Shown in pieces: positions 1 to 7,980 of a stretch of 64,000 nucleotides of DNA (positions within the stretch are counted from its first letter, which is position 1; each line of letters opens with the position of its first letter). The translations under genes and the position numbers were made by a program. The notes under the pieces are model-generated. The model was not told the origin of the DNA. It did no database searches and saw nothing but the letters and a program-made list of their open reading frames with translations. The stretch is from Rhizobium sp. Root708 (GTDB lineage Bacteria; Pseudomonadota; Alphaproteobacteria; Rhizobiales; Rhizobiaceae), in the NCBI RefSeq assembly GCF_001429725.1, contig NZ_LMHV01000040.1:203825-267824 (forward strand), given 5' to 3'.

Positions 1-457
1 GGAACAGCAGGTTATCGCGCTTCTTGTTGTAGCTGACCTGCATCCAGCCCATGCCGAAGGCGGAAAAGTCGTGCTCGACCTCGCTCGCGGCGCGTCGATA
101 GCCGCTGTCTTTCGAATAAAGGATCGCTCGATTGACGTCTGTCATGAATTCCAGGAAGCCAGCAGCCTCCCGATCGCGAGAGATGCTCTCGTTCGAGGCC
201 GCTTCCTTGAACCACTGGCGATCCGAAGGCCTGACCATGGCGCCGATCTGGTCACCCAGTTCGCGGCGCACCAGCGTCGGATAGAAGTCGGTCAGGTGCG
301 AGGCGAATTCCTGCCCGAGGCTGATATCCTGCGTGAAGTTCGCCCGCTCGCAGTAGAAATACTCGGCAATCTCCTGGTGGAGGCTGTCGAGCGTTCCCTT
401 GGACGAGAACATGCGCGAGTCCATCGCCATCAGGTCGCGGCCCGCTTGATCACTCAT
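1..457 (-). CDS. Phage portal / head-to-tail connector protein (partial, cut by window edge)
   Basis: The frame starts at the ATG at 457-455 and stays open for 152 codons to the window edge, so the C-terminus is missing. The start overlaps the stop of the upstream gene (TGATG), which suggests translational coupling. The N-terminus has the helical look of podovirus head-to-tail connecting proteins: an early FSSKGTLDSL segment, then RRELGDQIGAM, then a WFKEAASN stretch followed by a D-F-S-A-F-G segment near residue 130. These proteins form the dodecameric ring at the capsid vertex through which DNA is packaged. The position directly after terminase fits a portal. The call rests on motif resemblance and gene order. 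Confidence 0.72.
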   Translation of the reverse strand, partial: MSDQAGRDLMAMDSRMFSSKGTLDSLHQEIAEYFYCERANFTQDISLGQEFASHLTDFYPTLVRRELGDQIGAMVRPSDRQWFKEAASNESISRDREAAGFLEFMTDVNRAILYSKDSGYRRAASEVEHDFSAFGMGWMQVSYNKKRDNLLF

Positions 458-678
458 CAGTTTGCCCCAAGGGTTGAACGGGAGAATTCGCGGCCAATCG
501 TGCCGGGAACGGTTGCCAGCTTGTCGGCAGTCGAGCTGCTGGTTGTGGCGATGGCGCCGGCCGTCTTGCGGCGCGTGCGCTTTGCCAACGGATCATCGGG
601 ATCTGGCATCGTGGCCGGTGGCTCCGGGTCAGGATACTCCACCTTCTGTTGCTTCCCACCGCCTAGCAGTCCACCCAT
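457..678 (-). CDS. Small phage protein between terminase and portal, unknown function
   Basis: The frame encodes 73 residues starting with MGGLLGGGKQ, followed by a proline/aspartate-rich segment and a basic Ser/Thr-rich middle. It overlaps the terminase stop (TAATG) and the portal start (TGATG), so it sits inside a coupled chain. No catalytic motif, membrane segment or signal peptide is visible. Similar Gly-rich short proteins are often found between terminase and portal genes in tailed phages, but no function can be assigned from the sequence. Confidence 0.65.
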   Translation of the reverse strand: MGGLLGGGKQQKVEYPDPEPPATMPDPDDPLAKRTRRKTAGAIATTSSSTADKLATVPGTIGREFSRSTLGAN

Positions 679-2261
679 TAGCGTTTTCCTCTTAGTCTGG
701 CCTTCATGGCGCTGTTGGACGTGACAGACTGCAGGCGACGGGCTTTCTCGTCCCGACGCTCCTGCGCTGCCTTCGGGCGCTTGAGGCCACCCAGTGTCGA
801 AGCGGAAAGCATGACCGTCGTGTCGCCCTTGTCAGGCGAGCGGCCGAGCATTTCCTTCATCTCTTCCTTTGGCAGGACGACGATTTCCTCGCCGCCGCCA
901 CTTGCCCTGACCTCGTAGCGGAAGGCGGATAGATCAGCCTCAAGCTCTGGATCAGGCGGAAGCGCGATCTGCGATCCGTATTCAGGGTCCAGCTGTTCAC
1001 GGAACTGCCACACGACCTGGCTGCGCAGGTTTTTGAACCCGTACATGCCCTCGCGTGTCGTCGAGGCCGAACCGGACCCACCCTTGAACCCGTAGCAATC
1101 GACATCGGCGTGTGCGAGCTGCGTCAGGGTGTCCCCGCCGTAGCCGCCGCCAGCATCGACAACCACCCGGCAGCGGTCCCGCATCTGCTTGATGATCAGG
1201 CCTGCAACTGTAGGGCCATCCGGCGTGTCTTTGCCTGGGTGACTGTCAAATCGCGAATACCACCAGCTGTGGCGGCTCTGGATCTGTGTCTTGTCCTTGC
1301 CGCCTTGCGCCACATCGCAAGCGACTGCGGTCATTGGCACGTCTTCCGGCGGGCGATCCGTCCAGCGAGCCATCGCAAGCTGGATCCACTTCGACGGGAT
1401 CACCTGCCCCGGCGCGTCTTCAGTCTGCACGTTGAACAGGCCGTGGCGCATACGGTCGCGAAGCTCTTTCGGAAGAGCCTCAAGCGTGGAGCTATAGCCC
1501 GTTGCCATCAGGTCTGGATTGTCTTCGAGCTTCGACTGAATGAACGTTCTCGATCGAGCGGTGACCTGCTCGCCGTTGATCTCGTGCGGTCCCGGGCCGT
1601 CAACCTCCATGTCCTCGCCGTCGACCGTCGTGAACCAACGAAGCTCGCCAGACTTGGCCGGGTTGGGGTGTGACTTATCAAGCCATGGTGCCCAGTACCT
1701 GATGACCCACATCCCTTCAGCGGAGGTTGGTGGGTTGCCTGTTGCCAGCACCCGGCAGCGAGCGCCGTCAGCATCGCGAAGCCAGCCGATAATGTAGCGA
1801 TACATGCTCTCGGAGAACTGTGTAATCTCGTCGAAGCCCTTCAGCCTATGCGGCCGGCCCTGATACTTCTCCTTGTCCGCTTCGTTCGGCACGCCGCCCA
1901 GTTCGATCTTGCCGCCCTTAGGAAGGCGCCAGACGTGCGACTGACTGTTGTACCCGGCACGACTGCCGAGCATGCGTGCGATCTCGTCTTCGATGCCCTT
2001 GATCTGAGTGGCCTGGCGGCGAAGGATCAGCGCCGGCTGGTACTCTTCAAGGGCCATTCCGCAAAGGAGCGCTGTCTTCCCCCCGCCTGCAGCACCGCCG
2101 TAGAAGGTCTCATCGGCTTCCGAGAACCATGCGTCGGTCTGTGGGCCTGGGTTCGGGATCATGTACCGGCCGTCGCTGGACTTCATGGCCTGATCGATAA
2201 TCTCCTGCCGCGCTTCGGGCTGGAGAGCGTCAAGGGCGGCCAGAACCTCACTTAGCTGCAC
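678..2261 (-). CDS. Phage terminase large subunit (packaging ATPase/nuclease)
   Basis: This is the motor that drives genome packaging and cuts the concatemer. From the GTG start at 2261 the protein has about 527 residues, normal for TerL. The ATPase domain has Walker A GGAAGGGKT (about 55-63), Walker B in KGFDEIT (about 141-147) and the coupling motif ATGNPP (about 173-178). The C-terminal RNase H-like nuclease shows candidate acidic residues in CDVAQGG (D316) and VVVDAGGGYG (D369). An upstream in-frame ATG at 2294 has no ribosome site and would overlap the small subunit by 47 bases. The GTG has an AGGGG about 8 bases upstream and overlaps by only 14 bases, so it is preferred. It is downstream of the small subunit on the same strand. 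Confidence 0.92.
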   Translation of the reverse strand: MQLSEVLAALDALQPEARQEIIDQAMKSSDGRYMIPNPGPQTDAWFSEADETFYGGAAGGGKTALLCGMALEEYQPALILRRQATQIKGIEDEIARMLGSRAGYNSQSHVWRLPKGGKIELGGVPNEADKEKYQGRPHRLKGFDEITQFSESMYRYIIGWLRDADGARCRVLATGNPPTSAEGMWVIRYWAPWLDKSHPNPAKSGELRWFTTVDGEDMEVDGPGPHEINGEQVTARSRTFIQSKLEDNPDLMATGYSSTLEALPKELRDRMRHGLFNVQTEDAPGQVIPSKWIQLAMARWTDRPPEDVPMTAVACDVAQGGKDKTQIQSRHSWWYSRFDSHPGKDTPDGPTVAGLIIKQMRDRCRVVVDAGGGYGGDTLTQLAHADVDCYGFKGGSGSASTTREGMYGFKNLRSQVVWQFREQLDPEYGSQIALPPDPELEADLSAFRYEVRASGGGEEIVVLPKEEMKEMLGRSPDKGDTTVMLSASTLGGLKRPKAAQERRDEKARRLQSVTSNSAMKARLRGKR

Positions 2262-2838
2262 TGTTGAGCCCCTGAGCAAGAAGGAACGCCACACGGCGCG
2301 CTATGTCGTTCTTCGACAGTTCGTCGACCACAGGAGCCGGAAGCGGGTTGCCGTCCGGATCTCCATGGCCAACCTGGTCACGGAAGGCGTTGACCGAGAT
2401 ATGCTTGCCGAGCAGTTCAAGCCGCTTGATGCGGTCGGACATGCGGACCTTGCGGACGGTGACCTTCGTCTTCCCGTCGTCCCCGGTCTCTTCAGCGATG
2501 TCGATCCCTGCGATCAGGCCTTGCCGCCAGATCAGCGGCCATTGCTTGATCGGAAGCATCCGGCCTTCGTCGTCGTAGAGATCGGCCACGTCGGCTGATA
2601 CCTCTTCAGCTAGACGCTTGAGGACGAAGGCTGCGTCAGTTTCCGTCTTCTTGGCCCGTTTGTATTGAGCGTCAGCAATGGCCGCCTGAACTTCAACATG
2701 CTTCAACAGGCGCTGACCCTGCGAGTGGGCCGTCTTCGCGCTGTAGCCTGCCCTGACGGCCGCCTGTGTGGCGTTCAGGTCAAGCAGGTATTCCTGCACG
2801 AACCGAAGCTGCTGCGCATTGAGGCTGGAAGCTGTCAC
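2248..2838 (-). CDS. Phage terminase small subunit
   Basis: The 196-residue protein opens with the Terminase_2 signature: LNAQQLRFVQEYL, then NATQAAVRAGYS, then a TAHSQGQRLL helix (about residues 7-45). This is the DNA-recognition helix-turn-helix domain that selects phage DNA for packaging and recruits the large subunit. The middle is rich in charged residues, as expected for the oligomerisation core, and the C-terminal tail (DELSKNDIARRVAFLL) would contact the large subunit. It overlaps the start of the large subunit gene, the usual packaging-module arrangement. Confidence 0.9.
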   Translation of the reverse strand: MTASSLNAQQLRFVQEYLLDLNATQAAVRAGYSAKTAHSQGQRLLKHVEVQAAIADAQYKRAKKTETDAAFVLKRLAEEVSADVADLYDDEGRMLPIKQWPLIWRQGLIAGIDIAEETGDDGKTKVTVRKVRMSDRIKRLELLGKHISVNAFRDQVGHGDPDGNPLPAPVVDELSKNDIARRVAFLLAQGLNSAAK

Positions 2839-2910
2839 GGGGTCACCTTGAAAAGGTAAAACCGCTTGGCCCGCGGCAGGGCTATGGAGGTGTCCACAAA
2901 TTGAGGAGAC

Positions 2911-3213
2911 CTACTTCTCGGCCGCCTTCTTGCGTTCCGGGGTTTTCTTCGGTGCTGTCTTCTCAACGCCGTCGGACGGCTCGGCGTCGACGGTGCTGTC
3001 TTCTACCTTCACATCAGCCGGATCATCAGCAGTGGCGCCCTTAAGGCGATCCCAGATGGTCTCGGTCATGTAGAGGCGGTTGCCACCTACACCGATGGTG
3101 CGGTCGTCGATCGTTACTTCCGGCTGCTTGCCCAGGATGCCGCGCAGCTTTGTGCCGGCAGGCACGACTTCGACCTTGAAGCCGTTGAACGTGGAGAGGT
3201 TCACCGTTTCCAT
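2911..3213 (-). CDS. Small acidic/lysine-tailed phage protein, unknown function
   Basis: The 100-residue protein has an N-terminal half with alternating hydrophobic residues that could form a small beta domain (VEVVPAGTKL, ILGKQPEVTI). The C-terminal third is disordered, first acidic, then lysine-rich (KKTPERKKAAEK). It starts with a good ribosome site (AAGGAGACTG) 4-5 bases upstream of ATG at 3213. It lies 73 bases upstream of the terminase pair on the same strand. No family is recognised; the position suggests a virion or head accessory role, but that is a guess. Confidence 0.6.
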   Translation of the reverse strand: METVNLSTFNGFKVEVVPAGTKLRGILGKQPEVTIDDRTIGVGGNRLYMTETIWDRLKGATADDPADVKVEDSTVDAEPSDGVEKTAPKKTPERKKAAEK

Positions 3214-3235
3214 TTCAGTCTCCTTGGTTGGGTTG

Positions 3236-3364
3236 TTACTTCCTCGGCAGCGCGAGCCACAGATCCTGCCCCGGTGGTTGGTACCCTTGGCACCCAGACA
3301 GGAAGTGCGCAGCGATTACCGCGCCTATGGTGATGAGGGAGAGGATGATGATGCGGCGGATCAT
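3236..3364 (-). CDS. 42-residue predicted phage lipoprotein
   Basis: The ATG at 3364 overlaps the stop of the upstream gene by ATGA, so it is likely translated by coupling. The protein has two basic residues, a hydrophobic stretch (residues 5-19) and a lipobox L22-S23-G24-C25, followed by a short proline-containing tail of 17 residues. That architecture predicts a signal-peptidase-II-processed lipoprotein. Small proline-bearing phage lipoproteins include Rz1-type outer-membrane spanins, but no Rz-like partner is embedded here, so the spanin idea is only a possibility. A longer in-frame upstream extension lacks a lipoprotein N-terminus and a ribosome site. Confidence 0.5.
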   Translation of the reverse strand: MIRRIIILSLITIGAVIAAHFLSGCQGYQPPGQDLWLALPRK

Positions 3365-4164
3365 GGCGCTGTGCCTACGAATGTCATGTTGTTCTGCGCG
3401 CAGTAGCGACGGAAGGCAGCCTCGTGTAGCTCGCCGCGCTCCATGTTGATCGCGTGGCCGATGGTGCCGCCCTTCCACGAGCCCTTGCGCTTACCGGTCT
3501 CGCCGCTGAACTGAATGTCAAGAGATCGACGGATCCTGCGCGGGCGAAAGAGAGACAGCCACTTGAAGTAGCCGGTACCAAAGCGATGCTCTGCCTCGAC
3601 GATATGTGTCGTCGCGGTCAATTCCTCTCCGTCGTAGTCCTTGAAGGCGAATACGGCTTTGGGCATCGTCTCTTCGAATTCACGCTGGACCCGGAAGGCT
3701 GCGAAGCGGACTTCTCGATCCTTGCTTTCCCAGTCGGTGCGGAGATGCTCGCCATCCAGCCCGTACCAAGACTTGCGGACATATCGCCAATTCGTCCATG
3801 GCAGGAAGCACCCCCACGATTGTGTCGTGCTGCTGTCCATCGTCTGCCGGCCGAGCTTGACGGACATGTGGCCCTCGAAGACAGTGAAGCCGTAGCTGCG
3901 CTCATCGACTTCCTCGTAGCCTTGGCGCCCATCGGGTCCCGGTTTCGCCCAGTCTCTCCCGCTTAGATCGACCCAGCCGACATAGGGCTTGATGATGCGC
4001 GGCAGCGCGATGATGAAGGTCACCCCGTAGAAACCGAACCGAAGACGATTGCCGCCGCCCTTGCCGCTGTCGAGCACCATCTCAAGGCGCTTGTAGGATC
4101 GGTCGCGGGCAAACAGGAAGGGTCCGAAGCGGTGATCGTTATCACCCCAGCTGAGATAGCTCAT
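3361..4164 (-). CDS. Conserved-looking phage protein, unknown function
   Basis: The chosen start is the ATG at 4164, preceded by AAAGGAC at good spacing; an in-frame ATG 63 bases upstream has no ribosome site. The protein has 267 residues, no signal peptide, and is rich in aromatic and charged residues (SYLSWGDNDHRFGPF at the start, WKGGTIGHAINMERGE near the end). It has the composition of a soluble beta-rich protein. It lies directly downstream of a predicted terminator and upstream of the packaging genes, so it may be the first gene of the late leftward unit. No family is recognised. Confidence 0.7.
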   Translation of the reverse strand: MSYLSWGDNDHRFGPFLFARDRSYKRLEMVLDSGKGGGNRLRFGFYGVTFIIALPRIIKPYVGWVDLSGRDWAKPGPDGRQGYEEVDERSYGFTVFEGHMSVKLGRQTMDSSTTQSWGCFLPWTNWRYVRKSWYGLDGEHLRTDWESKDREVRFAAFRVQREFEETMPKAVFAFKDYDGEELTATTHIVEAEHRFGTGYFKWLSLFRPRRIRRSLDIQFSGETGKRKGSWKGGTIGHAINMERGELHEAAFRRYCAQNNMTFVGTAP

Positions 4165-4258
4165 ATCGATGTCCTTTGTCGGAAGGATGGACGAGCGGGA
4201 CCGACATCCCGCCCGCCCGTTGCGCAACGTCTTGATCTGTCGGGATCGGGAACGAGAA

Positions 4259-4285
4259 AGCCCGCCTCGGCGAACCGGGCGGGCT
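4259..4285 (-). terminator. Predicted intrinsic terminator in the leftward phage transcript
   Basis: The arms AGCCCGCC and GGCGGGCT pair perfectly over 8 bases around an 11-base loop. Reading leftward, the hairpin is followed by TTTCTC. It lies between the leftward regulatory genes (ending at 4389) and the next leftward gene (starting at 4164), so it could separate early from late transcription. Confidence 0.6.
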
Positions 4286-4388
4286 GTGGTGGTTTACAAA
4301 ACGGCGCTCGAAATATGCGTGCTTCTATGCGGCCTGTAGCTTTTCCCGTCGTCGCGCTTCACGTTCGCGCCGCTGTTGGCCTTGAACT

Positions 4389-4970
4389 TCACCGCGCCCG
4401 GGCTTGCCGGGTTTCGATTACTCTCAGGGGTGCGAGAGCAGGGTCGATGTGCGGCTTAGCGTCCGAATCGCGCCAGTGTGTGACGCACTTTTCGGACGAT
4501 ACCGTTGTTGACGTGATATCTGCCTGTGTTTCGGACACCTGTAAATCCGCCCCACCAAGCCGAAACTGGCCTTTTTGGTTGAGGATGTCCGCGATGCTTT
4601 GGCAGATAGCGGTTATAGCGCGGCGAAGAGTTCGCTCATTGAGGAGATTTTCTTCCGCAAATCGGGCGATGGTGACGCCTTTTCGGACCTTCACCCAGGA
4701 CCAAGCGTAAATCAGCTTGCGCTCGTTCTCATCCGACAGGGCGTTGATCCACCCGAATACCCCCTCCATGCGCCCCAGGGCGCCCGCCGACGCGGTTTGC
4801 CGATATCTGGCTGGCTGATAGCCGAACGCCTCTGAAACGCTCCTGACGGTCTCGGGCATGGCACTCCCGAAAGCCTTCGGGCCCCGCGCTGCCGGCATAC
4901 GCCTCAACGTTTCAGCCATCTCCAATATCCGTTCCTCGACGTCCTTTGCCGTCCAATCGCTGAATTTCAT
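4389..4970 (-). CDS. DUF6362-like phage protein, possible late-gene regulator
   Basis: The 193-residue protein has a central segment (GVFGWINALSDENERKLI, then YAWSWVK) typical of the DUF6362 family. A helix-turn-helix-like stretch follows (TIARFAEENLLNERTLRRAI, residues about 99-118). Family function is not established. The helix-turn-helix and the location as the last gene before a terminator and the packaging genes would suit an antiterminator or late regulator, which is inference. The C-terminal 50 residues are polar and probably disordered. The start overlaps the preceding gene by ATGA. Confidence 0.6.
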   Translation of the reverse strand: MKFSDWTAKDVEERILEMAETLRRMPAARGPKAFGSAMPETVRSVSEAFGYQPARYRQTASAGALGRMEGVFGWINALSDENERKLIYAWSWVKVRKGVTIARFAEENLLNERTLRRAITAICQSIADILNQKGQFRLGGADLQVSETQADITSTTVSSEKCVTHWRDSDAKPHIDPALAPLRVIETRQARAR

Positions 4971-5407
4971 GCCGCTTCTCCTGCTAGGTTCAGTTCATTG
5001 TCAGTCACGAGGCCGAATCTGATCGACAGCAGCACGAGCAACACATCGCTTGTCGGGACATCGCATCGCATGTTCTTCGCCCCGCGGCGCATGGCCCCGA
5101 GATCAAATGCATTGAAGTCGTCGACCAGAGACGGTCGGCGGATGAGTTCGGGGTGCTTGGCGATGAGCCGAGACACTGCCTTCATGACGTCGGCATAGAG
5201 TTCTCGGCCGTTCTGTTTGGATCCGCAGATAAGGTTGAACACCAGGCGTAGGTGCCCCTCCCCGAACCGCTCTCCGATTTCACGCACTGTCGGCTTGCAG
5301 AAGCAGTCAAAGGGCCTACGGCTGGCGGGCGAGTGCTGGCGAGCGTCCTGGAGGCGCACACCGCACTCTCTGGCAATCTTGTAGATGTTGACGGTCGATC
5401 GGCTCAA
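4967..5407 (-). CDS. Phage protein of unknown function, 146 aa
   Basis: The frame overlaps its neighbours by 4 bases at both ends. The N-terminus (STVNIYKIARECG) could be a small DNA-binding helical segment. The middle carries three cysteines (one in RECG and two in CFCKP), a possible metal site. The rest is mainly helical. No family is recognised. Position in the leftward early operon suggests a regulatory or replication accessory role. Confidence 0.6.
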   Translation of the reverse strand: MSRSTVNIYKIARECGVRLQDARQHSPASRRPFDCFCKPTVREIGERFGEGHLRLVFNLICGSKQNGRELYADVMKAVSRLIAKHPELIRRPSLVDDFNAFDLGAMRRGAKNMRCDVPTSDVLLVLLSIRFGLVTDNELNLAGEAA

Positions 5408-5841
5408 CGCTCACCCCGCGCAGCCTTCTCGGCGAGATATGCGGCCGGATCGATCCGTTTGACCTCCGACGCAGCGCCGAACGTCCCGAGCTTGTGGTCG
5501 CGGTAGGCCCGCTCGCCAGCCGGATCGAACTTGACGGCCGCGATTTGTCGAACCCAGCCGACGGCCTTGTGAGCCTCGCGTTTCATCTGCTTGTCCTGCT
5601 GGGCAGCGATCTGCTTCTCGCGCTTGAGCTTCTTCTTCGATTTTCCCTTCTCCGGCTTGCCCCAGAGAACAGGCTTGTTCTTTTTCGGGCGAGGCACCTG
5701 CCCCGCGTTGTTGTCCAGGCGCTCAAGGGCTTTCCAAGCTGCGGCGTTGGTATCGAAGGGACCGTCAACAAGATGGCCGCCAGCATCGCTCACTTGGTAT
5801 TGCCCGTCATCGGTGCGGGTGACGTGGAGTATCTGGCTCAT
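5404..5841 (-). CDS. Basic phage protein of unknown function, 145 aa
   Basis: The start at 5841 has AAGGAG about 8 bases upstream and overlaps the stop of a 22-codon frame. A longer in-frame reading up to 6033 runs antiparallel into a neighbour and lacks support. The N-terminal 50 residues look like a small beta-rich domain (ILHVTRTDDGQYQV, then GPFDTNAAAWKALE). They are followed by a long lysine-rich segment (KPEKGKSKKKLKREK) and a helical tail. The charge suggests nucleic-acid contact, but no family is recognised. Confidence 0.6.
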   Translation of the reverse strand: MSQILHVTRTDDGQYQVSDAGGHLVDGPFDTNAAAWKALERLDNNAGQVPRPKKNKPVLWGKPEKGKSKKKLKREKQIAAQQDKQMKREAHKAVGWVRQIAAVKFDPAGERAYRDHKLGTFGAASEVKRIDPAAYLAEKAARGER

Positions 5842-5906
5842 CGGCGCAGCTCCTTCAGGCGGCGGCGTAGATTGATGCGCGCGATCAGGATTCGGATGAT
5901 GATCAT
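5838..5906 (-). CDS. 22-residue hydrophobic/basic mini-protein
   Basis: The ATG at 5906 overlaps the upstream stop by ATGA, and its own TGA (5840-5838) overlaps the ATG of the next gene. The product starts with a run of isoleucines (MIIIRILIARI) and ends in an arginine-rich helix (RRRLKELRR). It may be a real amphipathic peptide or only a coupling device that carries ribosomes across the 61-base gap between the two flanking genes. Confidence 0.35.
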   Translation of the reverse strand: MIIIRILIARINLRRRLKELRR

Positions 5907-6214
5907 GCTTCACCTCCAACGATCTTGAACTTTGAGCGTTTGCTATCTTCCAAGAGCTTTTCGAAACGCGCCGCTTCTGTCGCGTAATCACGAGCGGTTT
6001 CGAGAAAGCATTGCTCTGCGTCCCGCAAATCATCAGCGAGATAGTTCAGCGCGTCCTCAAACAGGTAGCGAGGCGAACCGGCCTCATATCGATCCCATAT
6101 TTCGTCGATCGTCATGTAGGCTCGGCGGGCCCTGTCATATGGAGGGCAATGCATCCGGTCGGCGAGTTGCTTTACGCGGCGCTGATAGGCCTTTGTTTTC
6201 CGGTTAAGGCTCAT
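5903..6214 (-). CDS. Small helical phage protein, 103 aa
   Basis: The product is predominantly helical and highly charged (basic N-terminus TKAYQRRVKQLADR, acidic middle DEIWDRYEAG, coiled C-terminus). It overlaps the upstream gene by 4 bases (6211-6214) and the following 22-codon frame by 4 bases. No family is recognised. Confidence 0.6.
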   Translation of the reverse strand: MSLNRKTKAYQRRVKQLADRMHCPPYDRARRAYMTIDEIWDRYEAGSPRYLFEDALNYLADDLRDAEQCFLETARDYATEAARFEKLLEDSKRSKFKIVGGEA

Positions 6215-6648
6215 GGCTCGCTCCTGAAGTGAAGCGGCAGTAACCGGCGGATTTTTTGTTCAGCAGCCGCACGCTTCCGCTCGGCAAACTTCTCGATGCG
6301 GCGATACATTTCCTTTTCGACGAGCTCTCCAGTCTCGACGCCGATCGAGAAGAACTTGTCGCGCAGCGCAATAGCCTTCGCTTCCGTCGAGCATGCGGCG
6401 ATCACATGCCCCCGCGGAATGCGTTCGCCGTATCCGACGAACCGGTTGGAACCATAGGCCAGGAAGGTTTTCGGCGAGACCTTGCGAGCCTGCAGGATGA
6501 AGAAGGCTTCCTCTTTCGAGTGGCTGTCCATCCAATGCTTGAGCGCATAACTCTCCAGCAGTTCGGCCATTGTTCGATCATACGGTCCATAAGGCTGATG
6601 GAAGGCGAGCACCCACTGACCTGGCTTGATGTCGATGAATTCTGTCAT
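6211..6648 (-). CDS. Phage protein of unknown function, 145 aa
   Basis: The protein starts with an alternating hydrophobic stretch (MTEFIDIKPGQWVLAF) suggestive of a small beta-barrel-like fold and ends in a basic helix (RRIEKFAERKRAAAEQK). It is part of the chain of 4-base overlaps. No catalytic motif is evident and no function is assigned. Confidence 0.6.
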   Translation of the reverse strand: MTEFIDIKPGQWVLAFHQPYGPYDRTMAELLESYALKHWMDSHSKEEAFFILQARKVSPKTFLAYGSNRFVGYGERIPRGHVIAACSTEAKAIALRDKFFSIGVETGELVEKEMYRRIEKFAERKRAAAEQKIRRLLPLHFRSEP

Positions 6649-6923
6649 GCTGCACCATCCGGCGCATTCCGCGCTTTGATCTCGACCACGTTACGGCGAT
6701 GGCATTCGTTCTCGACAGCCGTGCGGAAGCCTCTCACCTGCTCGCGAACCTGCTCGTCAGGAAGGCCGATCTCCTCAAGCTTGGCCCGCAGCTGCGCAAC
6801 CGTCCGGAACCAATAGGATTCGCGGGTTGCCTTGTGAGCGGTCGTTTGAAGCACTTCAGCGCAACGACGGACCTTGCCGACGCGGGCCTTCAGCGGGAAC
6901 GGGATCATCTGGCATTCGCTCAT
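6645..6923 (-). CDS. DUF6074-like small phage protein
   Basis: The 92-residue product carries the segment IPFPLKARVGKVRRCAEVL followed by a conserved-looking YWFRTVAQLRAKLEEIGL stretch, which resembles the DUF6074 family of short proteins found in rhizobial prophages. Function of the family is not known. The fold is likely all-helical. It overlaps both neighbours by 4 bases. Confidence 0.6.
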   Translation of the reverse strand: MSECQMIPFPLKARVGKVRRCAEVLQTTAHKATRESYWFRTVAQLRAKLEEIGLPDEQVREQVRGFRTAVENECHRRNVVEIKARNAPDGAA

Positions 6924-7777
6924 GAAACCCTCCTGTCGATCGCGCGCGCGCCCGCGGCGTCATACTCAGTGCCCTCCGGGCGGGCCAAAGCCTCCGGCCT
7001 TGGATCGGTTGCGATGGCTTCGCCACCGCCGTAACCAGAGCGAGGCGTCTGCGATTGCCGAACCGACAGCGAAGACTGCGAGGTTTCGGCTTGTTCTGCT
7101 TTTGAGAGGGGAATTCCAAAGCGATCGTCGTGCGCGTTAGGGATCGCTGACGTTTCGTCTGGGTAATCCTTTAAGTTCATGTCTGTAGTGGGACTTCCCC
7201 ATGAACCCATATTTGATGGTGCAGTGGGACTTCCCCATAACCCTGCACCAGAGTTCAGGATCTGCCAGTCGTCGTGGCTTGGATCGGACGGCGGGATATC
7301 AGGGACAAGCTCGATCGGCGCGTAACGCTTTCGACTTGAATTTCCCTTTGACCGGCCTTCTGCTTTGGCTTCAGCGGAAATTCCCATCGCACCCTCCACT
7401 GGTGCGGCATCCTCAATAATGCACAACTGATCCTCGGCCCATTGCTCGCATATGAAGTAGGCATTGGCATGCGCTATGAACTTCCGAGGGGTGAGCTTGT
7501 GGATCACGCCCTGATCGTGCTTCGGAAGATCCTTGATCCGCACCACGTAAATGGCGCCGATCTCGGCCAGGTAATTCAGCAGATCCTTCGTGTTGCGAAC
7601 CGAGCAACCTTGAATGCGGGCCATCTCTAACTGAGTTTGCCAGCATAAGCGGATGTTCGGATTTGCTCTGAACACGAGATAGGCCAGCAGATCGCGATGG
7701 ATCTTCCGTGTACGCAGCTCTGGGCTGGCGTACATCCCTTCTCGGAAAATGTCTTTCCAGTTGGAAGGCTTCTTCAT
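6920..7777 (-). CDS. Winged-helix DNA-binding protein, possible replication initiator-like
   Basis: The first ~110 of 285 residues look like a winged-helix domain: LLAYLVFRANPNIR, then QLEMARIQGCSVRNTKDLLNYLAEIGAI as the helix-turn-helix. This is the arrangement seen in phage O-like and plasmid replication proteins. The C-terminal half is polar, Ser/Pro/Gly-rich and probably disordered. It lies upstream in the leftward early operon, where replication genes are usual. The replication role is inference. Confidence 0.55.
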   Translation of the reverse strand: MKKPSNWKDIFREGMYASPELRTRKIHRDLLAYLVFRANPNIRLCWQTQLEMARIQGCSVRNTKDLLNYLAEIGAIYVVRIKDLPKHDQGVIHKLTPRKFIAHANAYFICEQWAEDQLCIIEDAAPVEGAMGISAEAKAEGRSKGNSSRKRYAPIELVPDIPPSDPSHDDWQILNSGAGLWGSPTAPSNMGSWGSPTTDMNLKDYPDETSAIPNAHDDRFGIPLSKAEQAETSQSSLSVRQSQTPRSGYGGGEAIATDPRPEALARPEGTEYDAAGARAIDRRVS

Positions 7778-7980
7778 CCGAACGCCCTCCGGCAGACCGA
7801 GTAATTGCCAGCGAGGAGGATTGCTTCGGCCGCGTCAGCGTCCGTCAGACCAAAGCGGGCTTTCAGGGTGGGGAGGATGGGCGATAACATGGTGGGGGCA
7901 CCCCCACGATGATTGCGATCTGCGAGCCATTGGGCAGCGCGCTGGATCTCTTCGGGTTGGTCGGAGGTGCGGGGCGTCAT
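7774..7980 (-). CDS. Small phage protein, 68 aa, unknown function
   Basis: The product is helical (EEIQRAAQWLADRN, then DADAAEAILLAG) and short enough to be a regulatory or accessory factor. It overlaps its two neighbours by 4 bases each and is the second gene of the leftward operon that starts with the Cro-like gene. No family is recognised. Confidence 0.5.
   Translation of the reverse strand: MTPRTSDQPEEIQRAAQWLADRNHRGGAPTMLSPILPTLKARFGLTDADAAEAILLAGNYSVCRRAFG

Noticed and set aside
71..724. 217-codon rightward open frame at the left end
   Set aside because: It lies antisense to the portal, the 73-residue gene and the end of terminase, which have coupled starts and family resemblance. The translation has no recognisable domain.
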